From NCBI GenBank assembly GCA_964536835.1, contig CAZIAZ010000042.1, positions 1 to 27,045 on the forward strand: a DNA stretch of 27,045 bases, written 5' to 3'. The notes below the pieces were generated by a model, which saw nothing but the letters and a program-made list of their open reading frames with translations, was not told where the DNA came from and did not search any database. This document shows positions 1-7,486 of the stretch, one piece after another (the first letter of the stretch is position 1; each line of letters begins with the position of its first letter). The position numbers and the translations under genes were made by a program. This DNA comes from DAONFI01 sp035403485 (GTDB taxonomy: Bacteria; Planctomycetota; Phycisphaerae; SM23-33).

Positions 1-803
1 GGTATAGCCGCGAGATGCACCCCGAAGACACGGTAGTCCGCATAGGCGGAGTTGCGATAGGCGGCGGACATTTTGCGGTAATCGCCGGCCCATGTGCCGT
101 GGAGAGTGAAAAACAGCTCGTTGAAATCGCCAGGAGCGTGCAGGAAAAAGGGGCACATATCCTTCGCGGCGGGGCGTTCAAGCCTCGCAGCAGTCCATAC
201 AGCTTCCAGGGCCTCGGCATAGAGGGCGTAAAACTCCTCGAAAGTGCCCGGCATGCGACGCAAATGCCGATAATTTCAGAGATTATGGACCCGGCTGCCA
301 CCGAACTTTTCGATGAACACGTGGATATAATCCAGGTCGGTGCCCGCAACTGCCAGAATTTCACGCTGTTGAAGCGGCTGGCTCAATGCAAGAAGCCCGT
401 TCTACTTAAACGCGGCATGATGAACACCATTCAGGAATTCCTCAGTTCGGCTGAGTATCTCATGTCCGAGGGCAAGGACAATATCATATTGTGCGAGCGC
501 GGCATACGCACGTTCGAGACGGCTACCCGCAACACACTTGATTTGTCGGCGATTCCGGTTATAAAGAAGAAGTCGCATCTGCCGGTGATAGTTGACCCCA
601 GCCATGCGGTCGGCATAAGTGAATTCGTCGCGCCGCTGGCTAAGGCGAGTCTTGCAGTCGGAGCGGACGGTCTGATGATAGAGGTGCACAACAATCCCTG
701 CCAGGCACTTTGCGACGGCGATCAGTCGATAACGCCCGACGCTTTCGGCGAACTGATGAAGGTGCTCTCGCGGATGGCTGACGTCATGGATATGCGGATG
801 TGA
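1..803 (+). CDS. aroF: 3-deoxy-7-phosphoheptulonate synthase (DAHP synthase, AroF/type I-beta), 5' end missing
   Basis: Condenses phosphoenolpyruvate with erythrose 4-phosphate in the first step of the shikimate pathway. The visible barrel holds the family motifs AGPCAVES, the RGGAFKPRSSPYSFQG block, LLKRGM near the middle and VDPSHAVG near the end. The reading frame is open to the window edge: codons before the first ATG (position 15) read Y-S-R-E, which matches the usual text before HPEDTVV in this family. The gene therefore begins upstream, and the ATG at 15 is not the true start. The missing part would be the N-terminal ferredoxin-like regulatory domain of the TIGR01361-type enzymes (about 340 aa in full). 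pheA starts 19 nt downstream, so the two are probably cotranscribed. The identification is firm; only the N-terminal extent is unknown. Confidence 0.95.
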   Translation, partial: YSREMHPEDTVVRIGGVAIGGGHFAVIAGPCAVESEKQLVEIARSVQEKGAHILRGGAFKPRSSPYSFQGLGIEGVKLLESARHATQMPIISEIMDPAATELFDEHVDIIQVGARNCQNFTLLKRLAQCKKPVLLKRGMMNTIQEFLSSAEYLMSEGKDNIILCERGIRTFETATRNTLDLSAIPVIKKKSHLPVIVDPSHAVGISEFVAPLAKASLAVGADGLMIEVHNNPCQALCDGDQSITPDAFGELMKVLSRMADVMDMRM

Positions 804-822
804 CGCTAACGAAAGGACATGC

Positions 823-1917
823 ATGGCCGGCGAACTTGAAAACCTGAGAAAGCAGATAAACGAACTGGATAACGAACTGCTGGAACTGCTGCAGAAGCGG
901 GCTGAAGTTGCGCTTGCCATTGGCCAGACGAAGCGCGTTGTCGGCATGGAAGTGTGTGACCCTGCCCGCGAGCGTGAGGTTATGCGGCGGCTGAAGAGCA
1001 GCATTCACGGCCCTCTTGTGCCGGATTCCATTGAGCACATCTTTCGTGAAATAATCAGTGCCTGCCGCGGTTTGCAGGCTAACGTCCGCGTGGCATTCCT
1101 CGGCCCCGAAGCCACCTTCAGCCACCTTGCTGCGATGAGGCGTTTTGGCGAGTGCGCCTGCTTTGTTCCGTCGGAGAGCATAGAAGACGTCTTTCGCAAG
1201 GTCGAGTCCGGCAATGTGGAATTCGGCGTAGTGCCGGTTGAGAACTCCACCAACGGCACGGTTGGCGAAACGTTCGATGCGTTCCTGCATTCGCCGTTGC
1301 AGATATGCGGCGAAATGTGTCTGCGGATATCCAATTCGCTGTTGTCGAAGGCTGCGTCGCTTGGCGATATCAGGCGAGTCTACTCGCATCCTCAGCCGAT
1401 TGCCCAGTGTCGGAATTGGCTGACTAAATATCTGCCCAATGCCGTCTGTGTCGCGCTCGAAAGCACGGCTAAAGCCGGCGAACGCGCGGCGGCCGAACCG
1501 GATGCCGCTGCCATCGGCGGCGAACTGGTACGCGAAAAATACGGCTTGACAGCCCTGGCGAGCGATATACAGGACAGAAGCTCCAACCAGACGCGGTTCT
1601 GGGTCATTTCAAGGGAAAGCTGCTATCCGACCGGCCACGACAAGACGTCGCTGCGGTTTGCCGCCTCGCACAAGCCCGGCTCGCTGTTTCGCTGTTTGGG
1701 CGTGTTTGCCGAAAACGGCGTAAACATAACGCGAATCGAATCACGGCCTTCGCCGTCGCACGTTTGGGAATATGTGTTCTTCCTGGATATAGAAGGCCAT
1801 CGCAGTGATGAGCCGGTGGCTAAGTCGCTTACGACGCTTTCCGACATGGTCGGCCAGATTTACGTCATGGGTTCGTACCCGACATCCGAAGATTTCATGG
1901 CTGGTGAAAAGAGATAA
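823..1917 (+). CDS. pheA: Bifunctional chorismate mutase / prephenate dehydratase
   Basis: Converts chorismate to prephenate and on to phenylpyruvate for phenylalanine synthesis. Three domains are visible in 364 aa. Residues 1-85 are an AroQ-type helical chorismate mutase (LRKQINELDNELLELLQKRAE start). Residues about 88-270 are the dehydratase domain, opening with VAFLGPEATFSHLA and containing the catalytic NQTRFWVI motif near residue 256. Residues about 280-360 are an ACT regulatory domain with the Phe-binding ITRIESRPS motif near residue 305, so feedback inhibition by Phe is likely. The length is normal for the family. The start is preceded by an AAAGGA-type ribosome binding site. The stop codon TAA overlaps the ATG of the next gene (TAATG), which suggests translational coupling. 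Confidence 0.96.
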   Translation: MAGELENLRKQINELDNELLELLQKRAEVALAIGQTKRVVGMEVCDPAREREVMRRLKSSIHGPLVPDSIEHIFREIISACRGLQANVRVAFLGPEATFSHLAAMRRFGECACFVPSESIEDVFRKVESGNVEFGVVPVENSTNGTVGETFDAFLHSPLQICGEMCLRISNSLLSKAASLGDIRRVYSHPQPIAQCRNWLTKYLPNAVCVALESTAKAGERAAAEPDAAAIGGELVREKYGLTALASDIQDRSSNQTRFWVISRESCYPTGHDKTSLRFAASHKPGSLFRCLGVFAENGVNITRIESRPSPSHVWEYVFFLDIEGHRSDEPVAKSLTTLSDMVGQIYVMGSYPTSEDFMAGEKR

Positions 1918-2675
1918 TGGTTCAGATGATACGCACAATCAGTGTTATCGGCGGACGCGGCGCGATGGGCCGGCGTTTCGTGGACATGTTCCGCGCGCAG
2001 GGCCTGACCGTCAGATCGTTCGATTCCTCCGACGGTGAGATGGATTACGCCGCCGCAGCTGCCGCCGATGTGGTTGTGCTGGCTGTGCCGATTCGCTGCT
2101 TTGAGGAGGTAGTAGTCAAACTTGGCCCTCATACCAGGAAAGACGGCCTTGTTGCCGATATAACGTCGGTTAAGGAACTGCCCGTTAAAATCATGCTCAA
2201 CCATTGCAGGGGCGAGGTGCTCGGCGGGCATCCGCTGTTCGGGCCGGCGGAAAAAAATCTTGAAGGACAGATTTTCTTTCTTTGTCCGGCGCGGCTGGGC
2301 AACCTTACGACGCGATTCAAAAGCCTGCTAAAAAGACTGAAATTTCGTATAATAGTCCTTACCGCCGCGGAGCATGACCGGCAGATGAGTATTGTCCAGT
2401 CGCTGAGGCACATGATGATGGCTGGCTTCGGAGCGACGATTGCCAAATTCGGCGACGCCGGTCAGCTGGTCAATGTCGGCGACTGGTTCGGGCGGCTGAA
2501 GGAATTGCGCGACCGGCAGGCGTCCCAGTCGGCGGAACTCTTTGCCGATATCGCCCTGAACAACCCGCATAGCCGTGAAGTTTTTGACGAATTTGCGGCG
2601 GCTGTCGAAAGATTGAAAAATGCGCTTGACAAAAACGACAGGAAAGAAATGATAGAGCTTATGAAATCGATATGA
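1917..2675 (+). CDS. tyrA: Prephenate dehydrogenase
   Basis: NAD(P)-dependent oxidative decarboxylation of prephenate to 4-hydroxyphenylpyruvate for tyrosine synthesis. The 252-aa protein has an N-terminal Rossmann motif (VIGGRGAMGRRF, residues 10-21), the GGHPLFGP active-site motif around His105, and the AEHDRQM segment that follows in this family. It resembles the dehydrogenase half of the enterobacterial T-protein. It has no chorismate mutase domain (supplied here by pheA) and no C-terminal ACT domain. An alternative start is the ATG at 1926. The 1-nt overlap with pheA supports the start given. The 3' end overlaps the putative trp leader peptide in an ATGA junction, so ribosomes finishing tyrA could feed directly into the leader. 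Confidence 0.92.
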   Translation: MVQMIRTISVIGGRGAMGRRFVDMFRAQGLTVRSFDSSDGEMDYAAAAAADVVVLAVPIRCFEEVVVKLGPHTRKDGLVADITSVKELPVKIMLNHCRGEVLGGHPLFGPAEKNLEGQIFFLCPARLGNLTTRFKSLLKRLKFRIIVLTAAEHDRQMSIVQSLRHMMMAGFGATIAKFGDAGQLVNVGDWFGRLKELRDRQASQSAELFADIALNNPHSREVFDEFAAAVERLKNALDKNDRKEMIELMKSI

Positions 2676-2737
2676 TGCGTAACATCGACAGGACAATCCG
2701 GCGTTGGTGGTGGCGCTGGCCGAAGGCCGGGCGTTGA
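2672..2737 (+). CDS. trpL: Trp-rich leader peptide of the trpE-A attenuator (TrpL-like)
   Basis: A 21-codon reading frame with four Trp codons in five positions: W-W-W-R-W at residues 12-16 (nt 2705-2719), ending in TGA at 2735-2737. Its ATG overlaps the tyrA stop as ATGA; a second in-frame ATG lies at 2675. No strong Shine-Dalgarno is visible, so it probably depends on re-initiation after tyrA. Trp is the rarest amino acid, so such a cluster immediately before a trp operon and a terminator is hard to explain other than as a leader peptide whose translation senses charged tRNA-Trp. The sequence is unlike E. coli TrpL outside the Trp cluster. What I see is the ORF, its position and the structures after it. 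The function is inference from the trpL paradigm. Confidence 0.82.
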   Translation: MMRNIDRTIRRWWWRWPKAGR

Positions 2738-2913
2738 GGGTGACTGTACGCATTCACTCCGGGCCCGGCGATGAAGCCGGTTCACGGCCCGGATGTCCGA
2801 GTTGGATGTTTTAGTGGGTTGTGAGCCGTGTAAAAGGTTCATAGCCAGAAAATATTCCGAATGGGGATATTTAACAAGGTTGTGAACCGTGATTGAAGTT
2901 CACAACCTTTTTT
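2726..2913 (+). promoter_or_regulatory. trp attenuator: relay of alternative stems ending in a terminator
   Basis: Hand folding gives a chain of mutually exclusive stems after the leader Trp codons. (a) 2726-2732 pairs with 2763-2769 (7 GC pairs). (b) 2758-2765 pairs with 2786-2793 (8 pairs), with an inner stem 2766-2769/2776-2779. (c) 2779-2790 pairs with 2816-2827 (12 pairs, 3 G-U). (d) 2817-2827 pairs with 2836-2846 (11 pairs, 3 G-U). (e) 2836-2846 pairs with 2878-2888 (11 pairs, 2 G-U). (f) 2876-2887 pairs with 2898-2909 (12 Watson-Crick pairs) followed by Ts. Each stem excludes the next. Full leader translation covers 2726-2732 and would favour b, d, f (termination). Stalling at the first Trp codons leaves it free and would favour a, c, e (read-through). 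No energies were computed. Confidence 0.7.
2876..2913 (+). terminator. Intrinsic terminator immediately upstream of trpE
   Basis: A 12-bp perfect stem (2876-2887 with 2898-2909) with a 10-nt loop is followed by a run of six Ts (2908-2913). It ends one base before the trpE ribosome binding site TTGGAG (2915-2920), a position that makes sense only for a regulated terminator. Its 5' arm, beginning GGTTGTGAACCGTG, is a near-exact copy of GGTTGTGAGCCGTG at 2817-2830. Confidence 0.88.
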
Positions 2914-2926
2914 ATTGGAGATACAA

Positions 2927-4405
2927 ATGTTTATAAGAAGTTTTCCCGACAGGAAAGGCTACGAAAAACTTGCCTCGGAACACAATGTCGTGGCGGTCTG
3001 TTCCGAAATATTGGCTGATATGGATACGCCCGTGTCGCTGCTACGCAAATTTTTCTGCCCGGGCAGGGATTGTTTCCTGTTTGAAAGCATGGAAGGCACA
3101 GCCAGATGGGGCCGATACAGCTTTTTGGGCCTTTCGTCGCGTGCCAGGGTTCTTGTCTATCGCGACCGAGTGGAAATACACAACGGCGTACAGCGGGAAG
3201 TCATACCGCACGGCGGAGACCCTCTGGCGGTGCTGCGTGAATTCATGAGCCGCTTCAAGGTGGCCCTGAGCCCTGAACTGCCACGCTTCCAGGGCGGCAT
3301 GGTCGGGTATTTTACGTATGAAACGGTGAGCTTTTTTGAAAATATCCCGAATCGCCTCGACGAAAACGCCGTCATGGCTGAATTCATGATGCCGGATGAA
3401 ATGATAATATTCGACAATGTCCGTCACACGCTGATGTGCGTGGTGCTTACGTTTATCGGCAAGGGCGACGACATTTCGCTTTGTTATGATAATGCTGTGC
3501 AGCGGCTGACTAAAATGACGGATGACATCCAGCGGCCATTCAGGGCTATTGAGGTTCGCCGTCAGCGGGACCTGAACCTGCGGCCGGTTGAACCTGATGA
3601 CGTCTATCGTAAAAATGTGGCCAAAACCAAGGAGATGATTTTCGACGGCGAGATAATCCAGGCGGTTATTGCCCAGTCGTTCGAAGCTGACGCTCCTGGC
3701 GACCCGACGGCTCTTTATCGTGCCATGCGATTCATTAATCCTTCACCCTATCTTTATTTCATGCATTTCGGCGGCATGACGATATGTGGTGCGTCGCCTG
3801 AGACGATGGTTCGTCTGGAAGGGACGCGTGCGTGCGTGCGGCCTATTGCCGGCACAAGGCCGCGCGGCTGTGATGAAACTCAGGACAGAATCCTTGCCGA
3901 CGAACTGCTCAAGGATGAAAAGGAAAAGGCTGAACATCTCATGCTGGTAGATCTTGGCCGAAACGACCTGGGCAAGGTGGCTGTGACCGGCACGGTTCAG
4001 GTTACCGACCTGATGTTCATCGAGCGTTATTCGCATGTCATGCATCTTGTAAGCAACGTTGAATGCGATATGCGCGAGGGGCTGGACTGTTTCGATCTGT
4101 TCAGGGCGACATTTCCGGCTGGCACGCTCAGCGGCGCGCCGAAAGTTCGGGCGATGGAGATAATCGCCGGACTGGAAAAAACTCCGCGCGGGCCGTATGG
4201 CGGAGCAGTAGGATATATCGCTTTCGGCGGCAATATGGATTTCGCCATAACCATCCGTACCGCCGTCATCGAAGGAGAAAAACTTACTGTACACGCCGGC
4301 GCAGGAATAGTCGCTGACAGCGACCCTGAAACCGAACGCATGGAAACCGTCAACAAGGCGCGTGCTATCGAGCGGGCCCTGCATTTTATCGGCGACAGGT
4401 GCTGA
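2927..4405 (+). CDS. trpE: Anthranilate synthase component I
   Basis: Converts chorismate plus ammonia (from TrpG) to anthranilate, the committed step to tryptophan. The 492-aa protein carries the ESMEGTARWGRYSFLG N-terminal block that forms part of the Trp feedback site in this family. It also has the chorismate-binding signature with PIAGTRPRG, the LVDLGRNDLGKV segment and the FPAGTLSGAPKVRAMEII block. I chose the ATG at 2927 rather than the earlier in-frame TTG at 2915, because that TTG lies inside the ribosome binding site TTGGAG (6 nt before 2927) and abuts the attenuator terminator. It heads the trpEGDCFBA unit, with 27 nt before trpG. Aminodeoxychorismate synthase is the main alternative, but the complete trp context argues for trpE. 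Confidence 0.96.
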   Translation: MFIRSFPDRKGYEKLASEHNVVAVCSEILADMDTPVSLLRKFFCPGRDCFLFESMEGTARWGRYSFLGLSSRARVLVYRDRVEIHNGVQREVIPHGGDPLAVLREFMSRFKVALSPELPRFQGGMVGYFTYETVSFFENIPNRLDENAVMAEFMMPDEMIIFDNVRHTLMCVVLTFIGKGDDISLCYDNAVQRLTKMTDDIQRPFRAIEVRRQRDLNLRPVEPDDVYRKNVAKTKEMIFDGEIIQAVIAQSFEADAPGDPTALYRAMRFINPSPYLYFMHFGGMTICGASPETMVRLEGTRACVRPIAGTRPRGCDETQDRILADELLKDEKEKAEHLMLVDLGRNDLGKVAVTGTVQVTDLMFIERYSHVMHLVSNVECDMREGLDCFDLFRATFPAGTLSGAPKVRAMEIIAGLEKTPRGPYGGAVGYIAFGGNMDFAITIRTAVIEGEKLTVHAGAGIVADSDPETERMETVNKARAIERALHFIGDRC

Positions 4406-4432
4406 AGATTTTTGCCGGAAGGAATTTATAAA

Positions 4433-5014
4433 ATGATAATAATGATAGACAATTACGATTCGTTCACGTACAACCTTGTGCAGTATCTGCGGCAGTTGGG
4501 CGCGGAAGTGGAAGTTTATCGCAATGACGAGATAACGGTCGAGGAGATTGCCGCAAGGGACCCGGCCGGCATTGTGATATCGCCTGGCCCCAGCATTCCG
4601 CAGAACGCCGGCATAAGTGTGGACGTAGTCAAATATTTTGCCGGAAAAATTCCGTTGCTGGGCGTCTGCCTGGGCCATCAGGCCATCGGTTACGCTTTTG
4701 GGGCTAACATCGTACATGCCCGACACCTTATGCACGGCAAGACGTCCAACATCGATACGGACGGCAAGGGTGTATTCGCCGGCATCAAGGGCAGCGTGCA
4801 GGTAATGCGGTATCATTCGCTGGCTATCGAGGAAGCGACGCTCTCAAAGGATTTTGAAATTACCGCACGTGCCGATGACGGCGAAATCATGGGCGTGCGT
4901 CACAGGACGCTTCCTGTTGAGGGCGTGCAGTTTCATCCGGAATCCATCATGACGCCGGCTGGCAAGCGTATGTTGCGCAATTTCCTCAAACAGTGCGGCG
5001 AAATTACGGAATGA
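4433..5014 (+). CDS. trpG: Anthranilate synthase component II, glutamine amidotransferase
   Basis: Class I glutamine amidotransferase of 193 aa that supplies ammonia to TrpE. The MIDNYDSFTYNLVQYL start is diagnostic. The nucleophile is Cys79 in GVCLGHQ, and the other triad residues are His168 and Glu170 in FHPES. The start at 4433 follows AAGGA at a suitable distance; an in-frame TTG at 4412 would add seven residues ahead of the conserved N-terminus and is less likely. No separate pabA is visible in the window, so this subunit might also serve folate synthesis, which is speculation from the family's known dual use. The next gene, trpD, starts 12 nt downstream. Confidence 0.95.
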   Translation: MIIMIDNYDSFTYNLVQYLRQLGAEVEVYRNDEITVEEIAARDPAGIVISPGPSIPQNAGISVDVVKYFAGKIPLLGVCLGHQAIGYAFGANIVHARHLMHGKTSNIDTDGKGVFAGIKGSVQVMRYHSLAIEEATLSKDFEITARADDGEIMGVRHRTLPVEGVQFHPESIMTPAGKRMLRNFLKQCGEITE

Positions 5015-5026
5015 CGGAGACGACGC

Positions 5027-6037
5027 ATGAATTTTTCCACCACACTTTCAAAGATAATATCGCATGAATCGTTGACGCGCCAGGATGTGTCTGACGTTTT
5101 CAGTGCCGTTTTCAGCGGCGACCTCACGCCTGCACAGATGGGCGGATTCCTGTGCGCGATGTCGACAAAGGGCGTCACGTTTGAGGAACTCGCCGGAGCC
5201 GCTTCCGCCATGCGTGCCAAAGCCAGCCGCATCCAGGTCATCGCCAAACCGGTTGTGGATACCTGCGGCACGGGCGGCGACGGAGCCGACACGTTCAACA
5301 TTTCAACTGTGGCTGCTTTTGTGGTGGCTGGCGCCGGCGTGACAGTCGCCAAGCACGGCAATCGCAGCGCGTCCAGCCAGTGCGGCAGTGCCGACGTGCT
5401 GGAGGAACTGGGGCTGAATCTGGACGCCGACCCTGAGGTCGTGGAAGAAGCTGTAAACACAATCGGCATCGGGTTCATGTTCGCCAGAAAATTTCACGGC
5501 GCGATGAAATATGCGGCATCCGTGCGACGTGAACTAGGCGTTCGTACGATGTTCAATATGCTTGGCCCCCTGACGAATCCGGCTGCTGCCGGCTGTCAGG
5601 TGCTGGGTGTGTATTCGCCTGACCTTACGGAGACTTTCGCCAATGCGCTTGGGCTGCTTGGCGTGAAGCGCGCGTTCGTAGTGCATGGCCATGACGGGTT
5701 GGACGAAATAACCGTCTGCGACAAGACGCGGGTCAGTGAACTTTGCGGCGGCGACGTCAAAACGTATGAAATTTATCCGGAACAATATTTTGGCGAACTG
5801 GCCGCAGCCGATGCTCTTCGCGGCGGAGACAGGCATGTCAACGCTCAAATCGCACGCGACGTTTTATCAGGGCGGAAGGGCCCGCGTAGAAACGTCGTGC
5901 TTATAAACGCCGCAGCCGCGCTGGTGGCTGCCGAAAAAGCCGATAATATTGACGCGGGAATCAAACTGGCTGAACAGTCCGTCGATTCCGGTGCTGCTGC
6001 CGAAAAACTGCAAAAACTTATAGAATATATGAGGTAG
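5027..6037 (+). CDS. trpD: Anthranilate phosphoribosyltransferase
   Basis: Transfers phosphoribosyl from PRPP to anthranilate. The 336-aa length is normal. The PRPP-binding signature CGTGGDGADTFNIST begins near residue 79. It is followed by the KHGNRSASSQCGSADVLEELG segment and, around residue 175, the MFNMLGPLTNPA motif typical of the family. The stand-alone form (not fused to TrpG) is seen here. The gene lies 12 nt after trpG and 4 nt before trpC in the same operon. No missing conserved residue was noticed. Confidence 0.96.
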   Translation: MNFSTTLSKIISHESLTRQDVSDVFSAVFSGDLTPAQMGGFLCAMSTKGVTFEELAGAASAMRAKASRIQVIAKPVVDTCGTGGDGADTFNISTVAAFVVAGAGVTVAKHGNRSASSQCGSADVLEELGLNLDADPEVVEEAVNTIGIGFMFARKFHGAMKYAASVRRELGVRTMFNMLGPLTNPAAAGCQVLGVYSPDLTETFANALGLLGVKRAFVVHGHDGLDEITVCDKTRVSELCGGDVKTYEIYPEQYFGELAAADALRGGDRHVNAQIARDVLSGRKGPRRNVVLINAAAALVAAEKADNIDAGIKLAEQSVDSGAAAEKLQKLIEYMR

Positions 6038-6041
6038 GGCT

Positions 6042-6836
6042 ATGGAACGGAATATTCTGAAAGAGATTGTTGAACTCAAACGCGGGGAAGTGACGGAATT
6101 AAAAAAGTCCCAGCCGCTGGCTGACCTGAAGGAGCGGATAGAACGCCGCAGGCATCATCGCGATTTTTATGCTGCGATGGCTGATTCCGCGGACGACGTG
6201 CGAATAATCGCGGAAATCAAGCGGGCCAGCCCTTCTCGCGGCATAATCGACGAAGATATCGACCCTGCGAAGGTAGCCGTCGATTACCAGATAGGCGGCG
6301 CAAAAGCGATATCCATCCTGACGGAGCGGGAATTCTTCATGGGTTCGCTCCAGGACCTTGAAGCCGTCCGCGACGCCTGCTCCTTGCCGATACTCCGCAA
6401 GGATTTTACGATAGACGAATACCAGATTTACGAATCTGCCGCCGTCGGGGCGGACGCTATTCTGCTTATCGTCCGTCTGCTTGAAAAACAGCAGCTCAAG
6501 GACTACATAGCTCTCGCGACGCAACTGGGCATTGACTGCCTGGTGGAAATTCATCACGATAGCGACGTGGAGAAACTCGAAGGCAGCGGCGCAAAAATCG
6601 TCGGCATAAACAATCGTGATTTGCAGACGTTCGAGACTTCTCTTGATGTGGCGATTCGTATGGCTGGCATGCTGGGCGGGCAATATCTGGCGGTAGCTGC
6701 CAGCGGAATTTTCGGCCGTGACGACATAGACGCGAATCTGGCGGCAGGCATACACTGTTTCCTCATCGGCGAGAGTCTCGTCAGGGCGGCTGATTCTGTT
6801 GCATTTCTTAAAGAATTGCGTGGAGTTGACGCTTGA
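6042..6836 (+). CDS. trpC: Indole-3-glycerol phosphate synthase
   Basis: Ring closure of the carboxyphenylamino-deoxyribulose 5-phosphate intermediate to indole-3-glycerol phosphate. The 264-aa (beta/alpha)8 barrel shows the IIAEIKRASPSRG motif with the catalytic Lys near residue 53, then the LRKDF strand, LVEIH, VGINNRDLQTF and a terminal phosphate-binding region (VAASGIFGRDDI, then FLIGESLVRA). It is monofunctional, since the PRA isomerase is a separate downstream gene. The stop TGA overlaps the TTG start of trpF. Confidence 0.95.
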   Translation: MERNILKEIVELKRGEVTELKKSQPLADLKERIERRRHHRDFYAAMADSADDVRIIAEIKRASPSRGIIDEDIDPAKVAVDYQIGGAKAISILTEREFFMGSLQDLEAVRDACSLPILRKDFTIDEYQIYESAAVGADAILLIVRLLEKQQLKDYIALATQLGIDCLVEIHHDSDVEKLEGSGAKIVGINNRDLQTFETSLDVAIRMAGMLGGQYLAVAASGIFGRDDIDANLAAGIHCFLIGESLVRAADSVAFLKELRGVDA

Positions 6837-7486
6837 GTGTGCAGGTGAAAATTTGCGGCTTGAGAGACGTCGTGCAGGCTGAGGCGTGCGTGCGACTCGG
6901 TGCGGATGCGATTGGACTGGTTTTTTACCCCCAAAGCCCGAGATTTGTGGAAATTTCGAAGGCTGTCGAAATCTGTCATGCCGTTGCGGGACATGTCGCA
7001 CGTGTGGGCGTATTTGTGGATATGTCAGCCGATGAAATTATCGACCATGTAAAAAAATGCGGCCTGGATGTGGCACAACTCCACGGCAGTGAGACTGCGG
7101 AACTGGTTGCCGACTTGAAAGCCGCCGGCGTAAGAGTGGTAAAAGTTCTCAAAAGCACCGGCGACGATTTGCGGAGAGATGCGGCGAAGTTCGCAGGCGC
7201 GGCGGACTCGTTTCTCGTCGAAGCCGGCAAAGGCGTTCTGCCGGGCGGCAATGCCGCGACATGGAATTGGGCTGGCGCAGGGACGCTTCGTGAGGTCGCG
7301 TCGTTTGCCCTTGCCGGCGGATTGTGTGCGGAAAATGTTGGCGATGCGATAAATGCCGCCGGCTGTGATGCGGTAGACGTCAGCAGCGGCGTTGAAATAT
7401 CGCCTGGCGTGAAAGATATGAAAAAGGTTAAAATGTTCATTAACAGAGCAAAATCATTGAATATTGATGGCAGGAGAGTTTTCTGA
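6833..7486 (+). CDS. trpF: Phosphoribosylanthranilate isomerase
   Basis: Amadori rearrangement of phosphoribosylanthranilate. The 217-aa barrel has KICGLRD with the catalytic-base Cys8, GLVFYPQSPRFVE, VGVFVD and AQLHGSE. The segment that normally carries the general-acid Asp (typically LLD followed by GGTG or GGSG) reads FLVEAGKGVLPGGNAATWNW here. Glu130 thus replaces the Asp and GGNA replaces GGTG. The start is TTG at 6833, 7 nt after GGAG and overlapping the trpC stop; GTG at 6839 is an alternative. The gene overlaps trpB by one base (TGATG). Function is well supported by context despite the substitutions. Confidence 0.9.
   Translation: MSVQVKICGLRDVVQAEACVRLGADAIGLVFYPQSPRFVEISKAVEICHAVAGHVARVGVFVDMSADEIIDHVKKCGLDVAQLHGSETAELVADLKAAGVRVVKVLKSTGDDLRRDAAKFAGAADSFLVEAGKGVLPGGNAATWNWAGAGTLREVASFALAGGLCAENVGDAINAAGCDAVDVSSGVEISPGVKDMKKVKMFINRAKSLNIDGRRVF

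Noticed and set aside
2735..2757. A resemblance of AGGGTGACTGTACGC to the T-box sequence of T-box riboswitches
   Set aside because: Only a few bases agree with the T-box core AGGGTGG-N-ACCGCG. It is not in the antiterminator next to the terminator, and a Trp-codon leader ORF explains the region better.
2771..2824. A second small ORF in the trp leader (ATG at 2771, stop inside segment 1)
   Set aside because: It has no Trp codons, no convincing ribosome binding site and no aromatic enrichment. Its stop position is probably a coincidence, though it could be tested.
3743..4816. A 357-codon open frame on the - strand across trpE and trpG
   Set aside because: It is an antisense shadow of two clearly identified genes, with no family motif and no ribosome binding site. 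Long antisense frames are common in this GC-balanced coding DNA.
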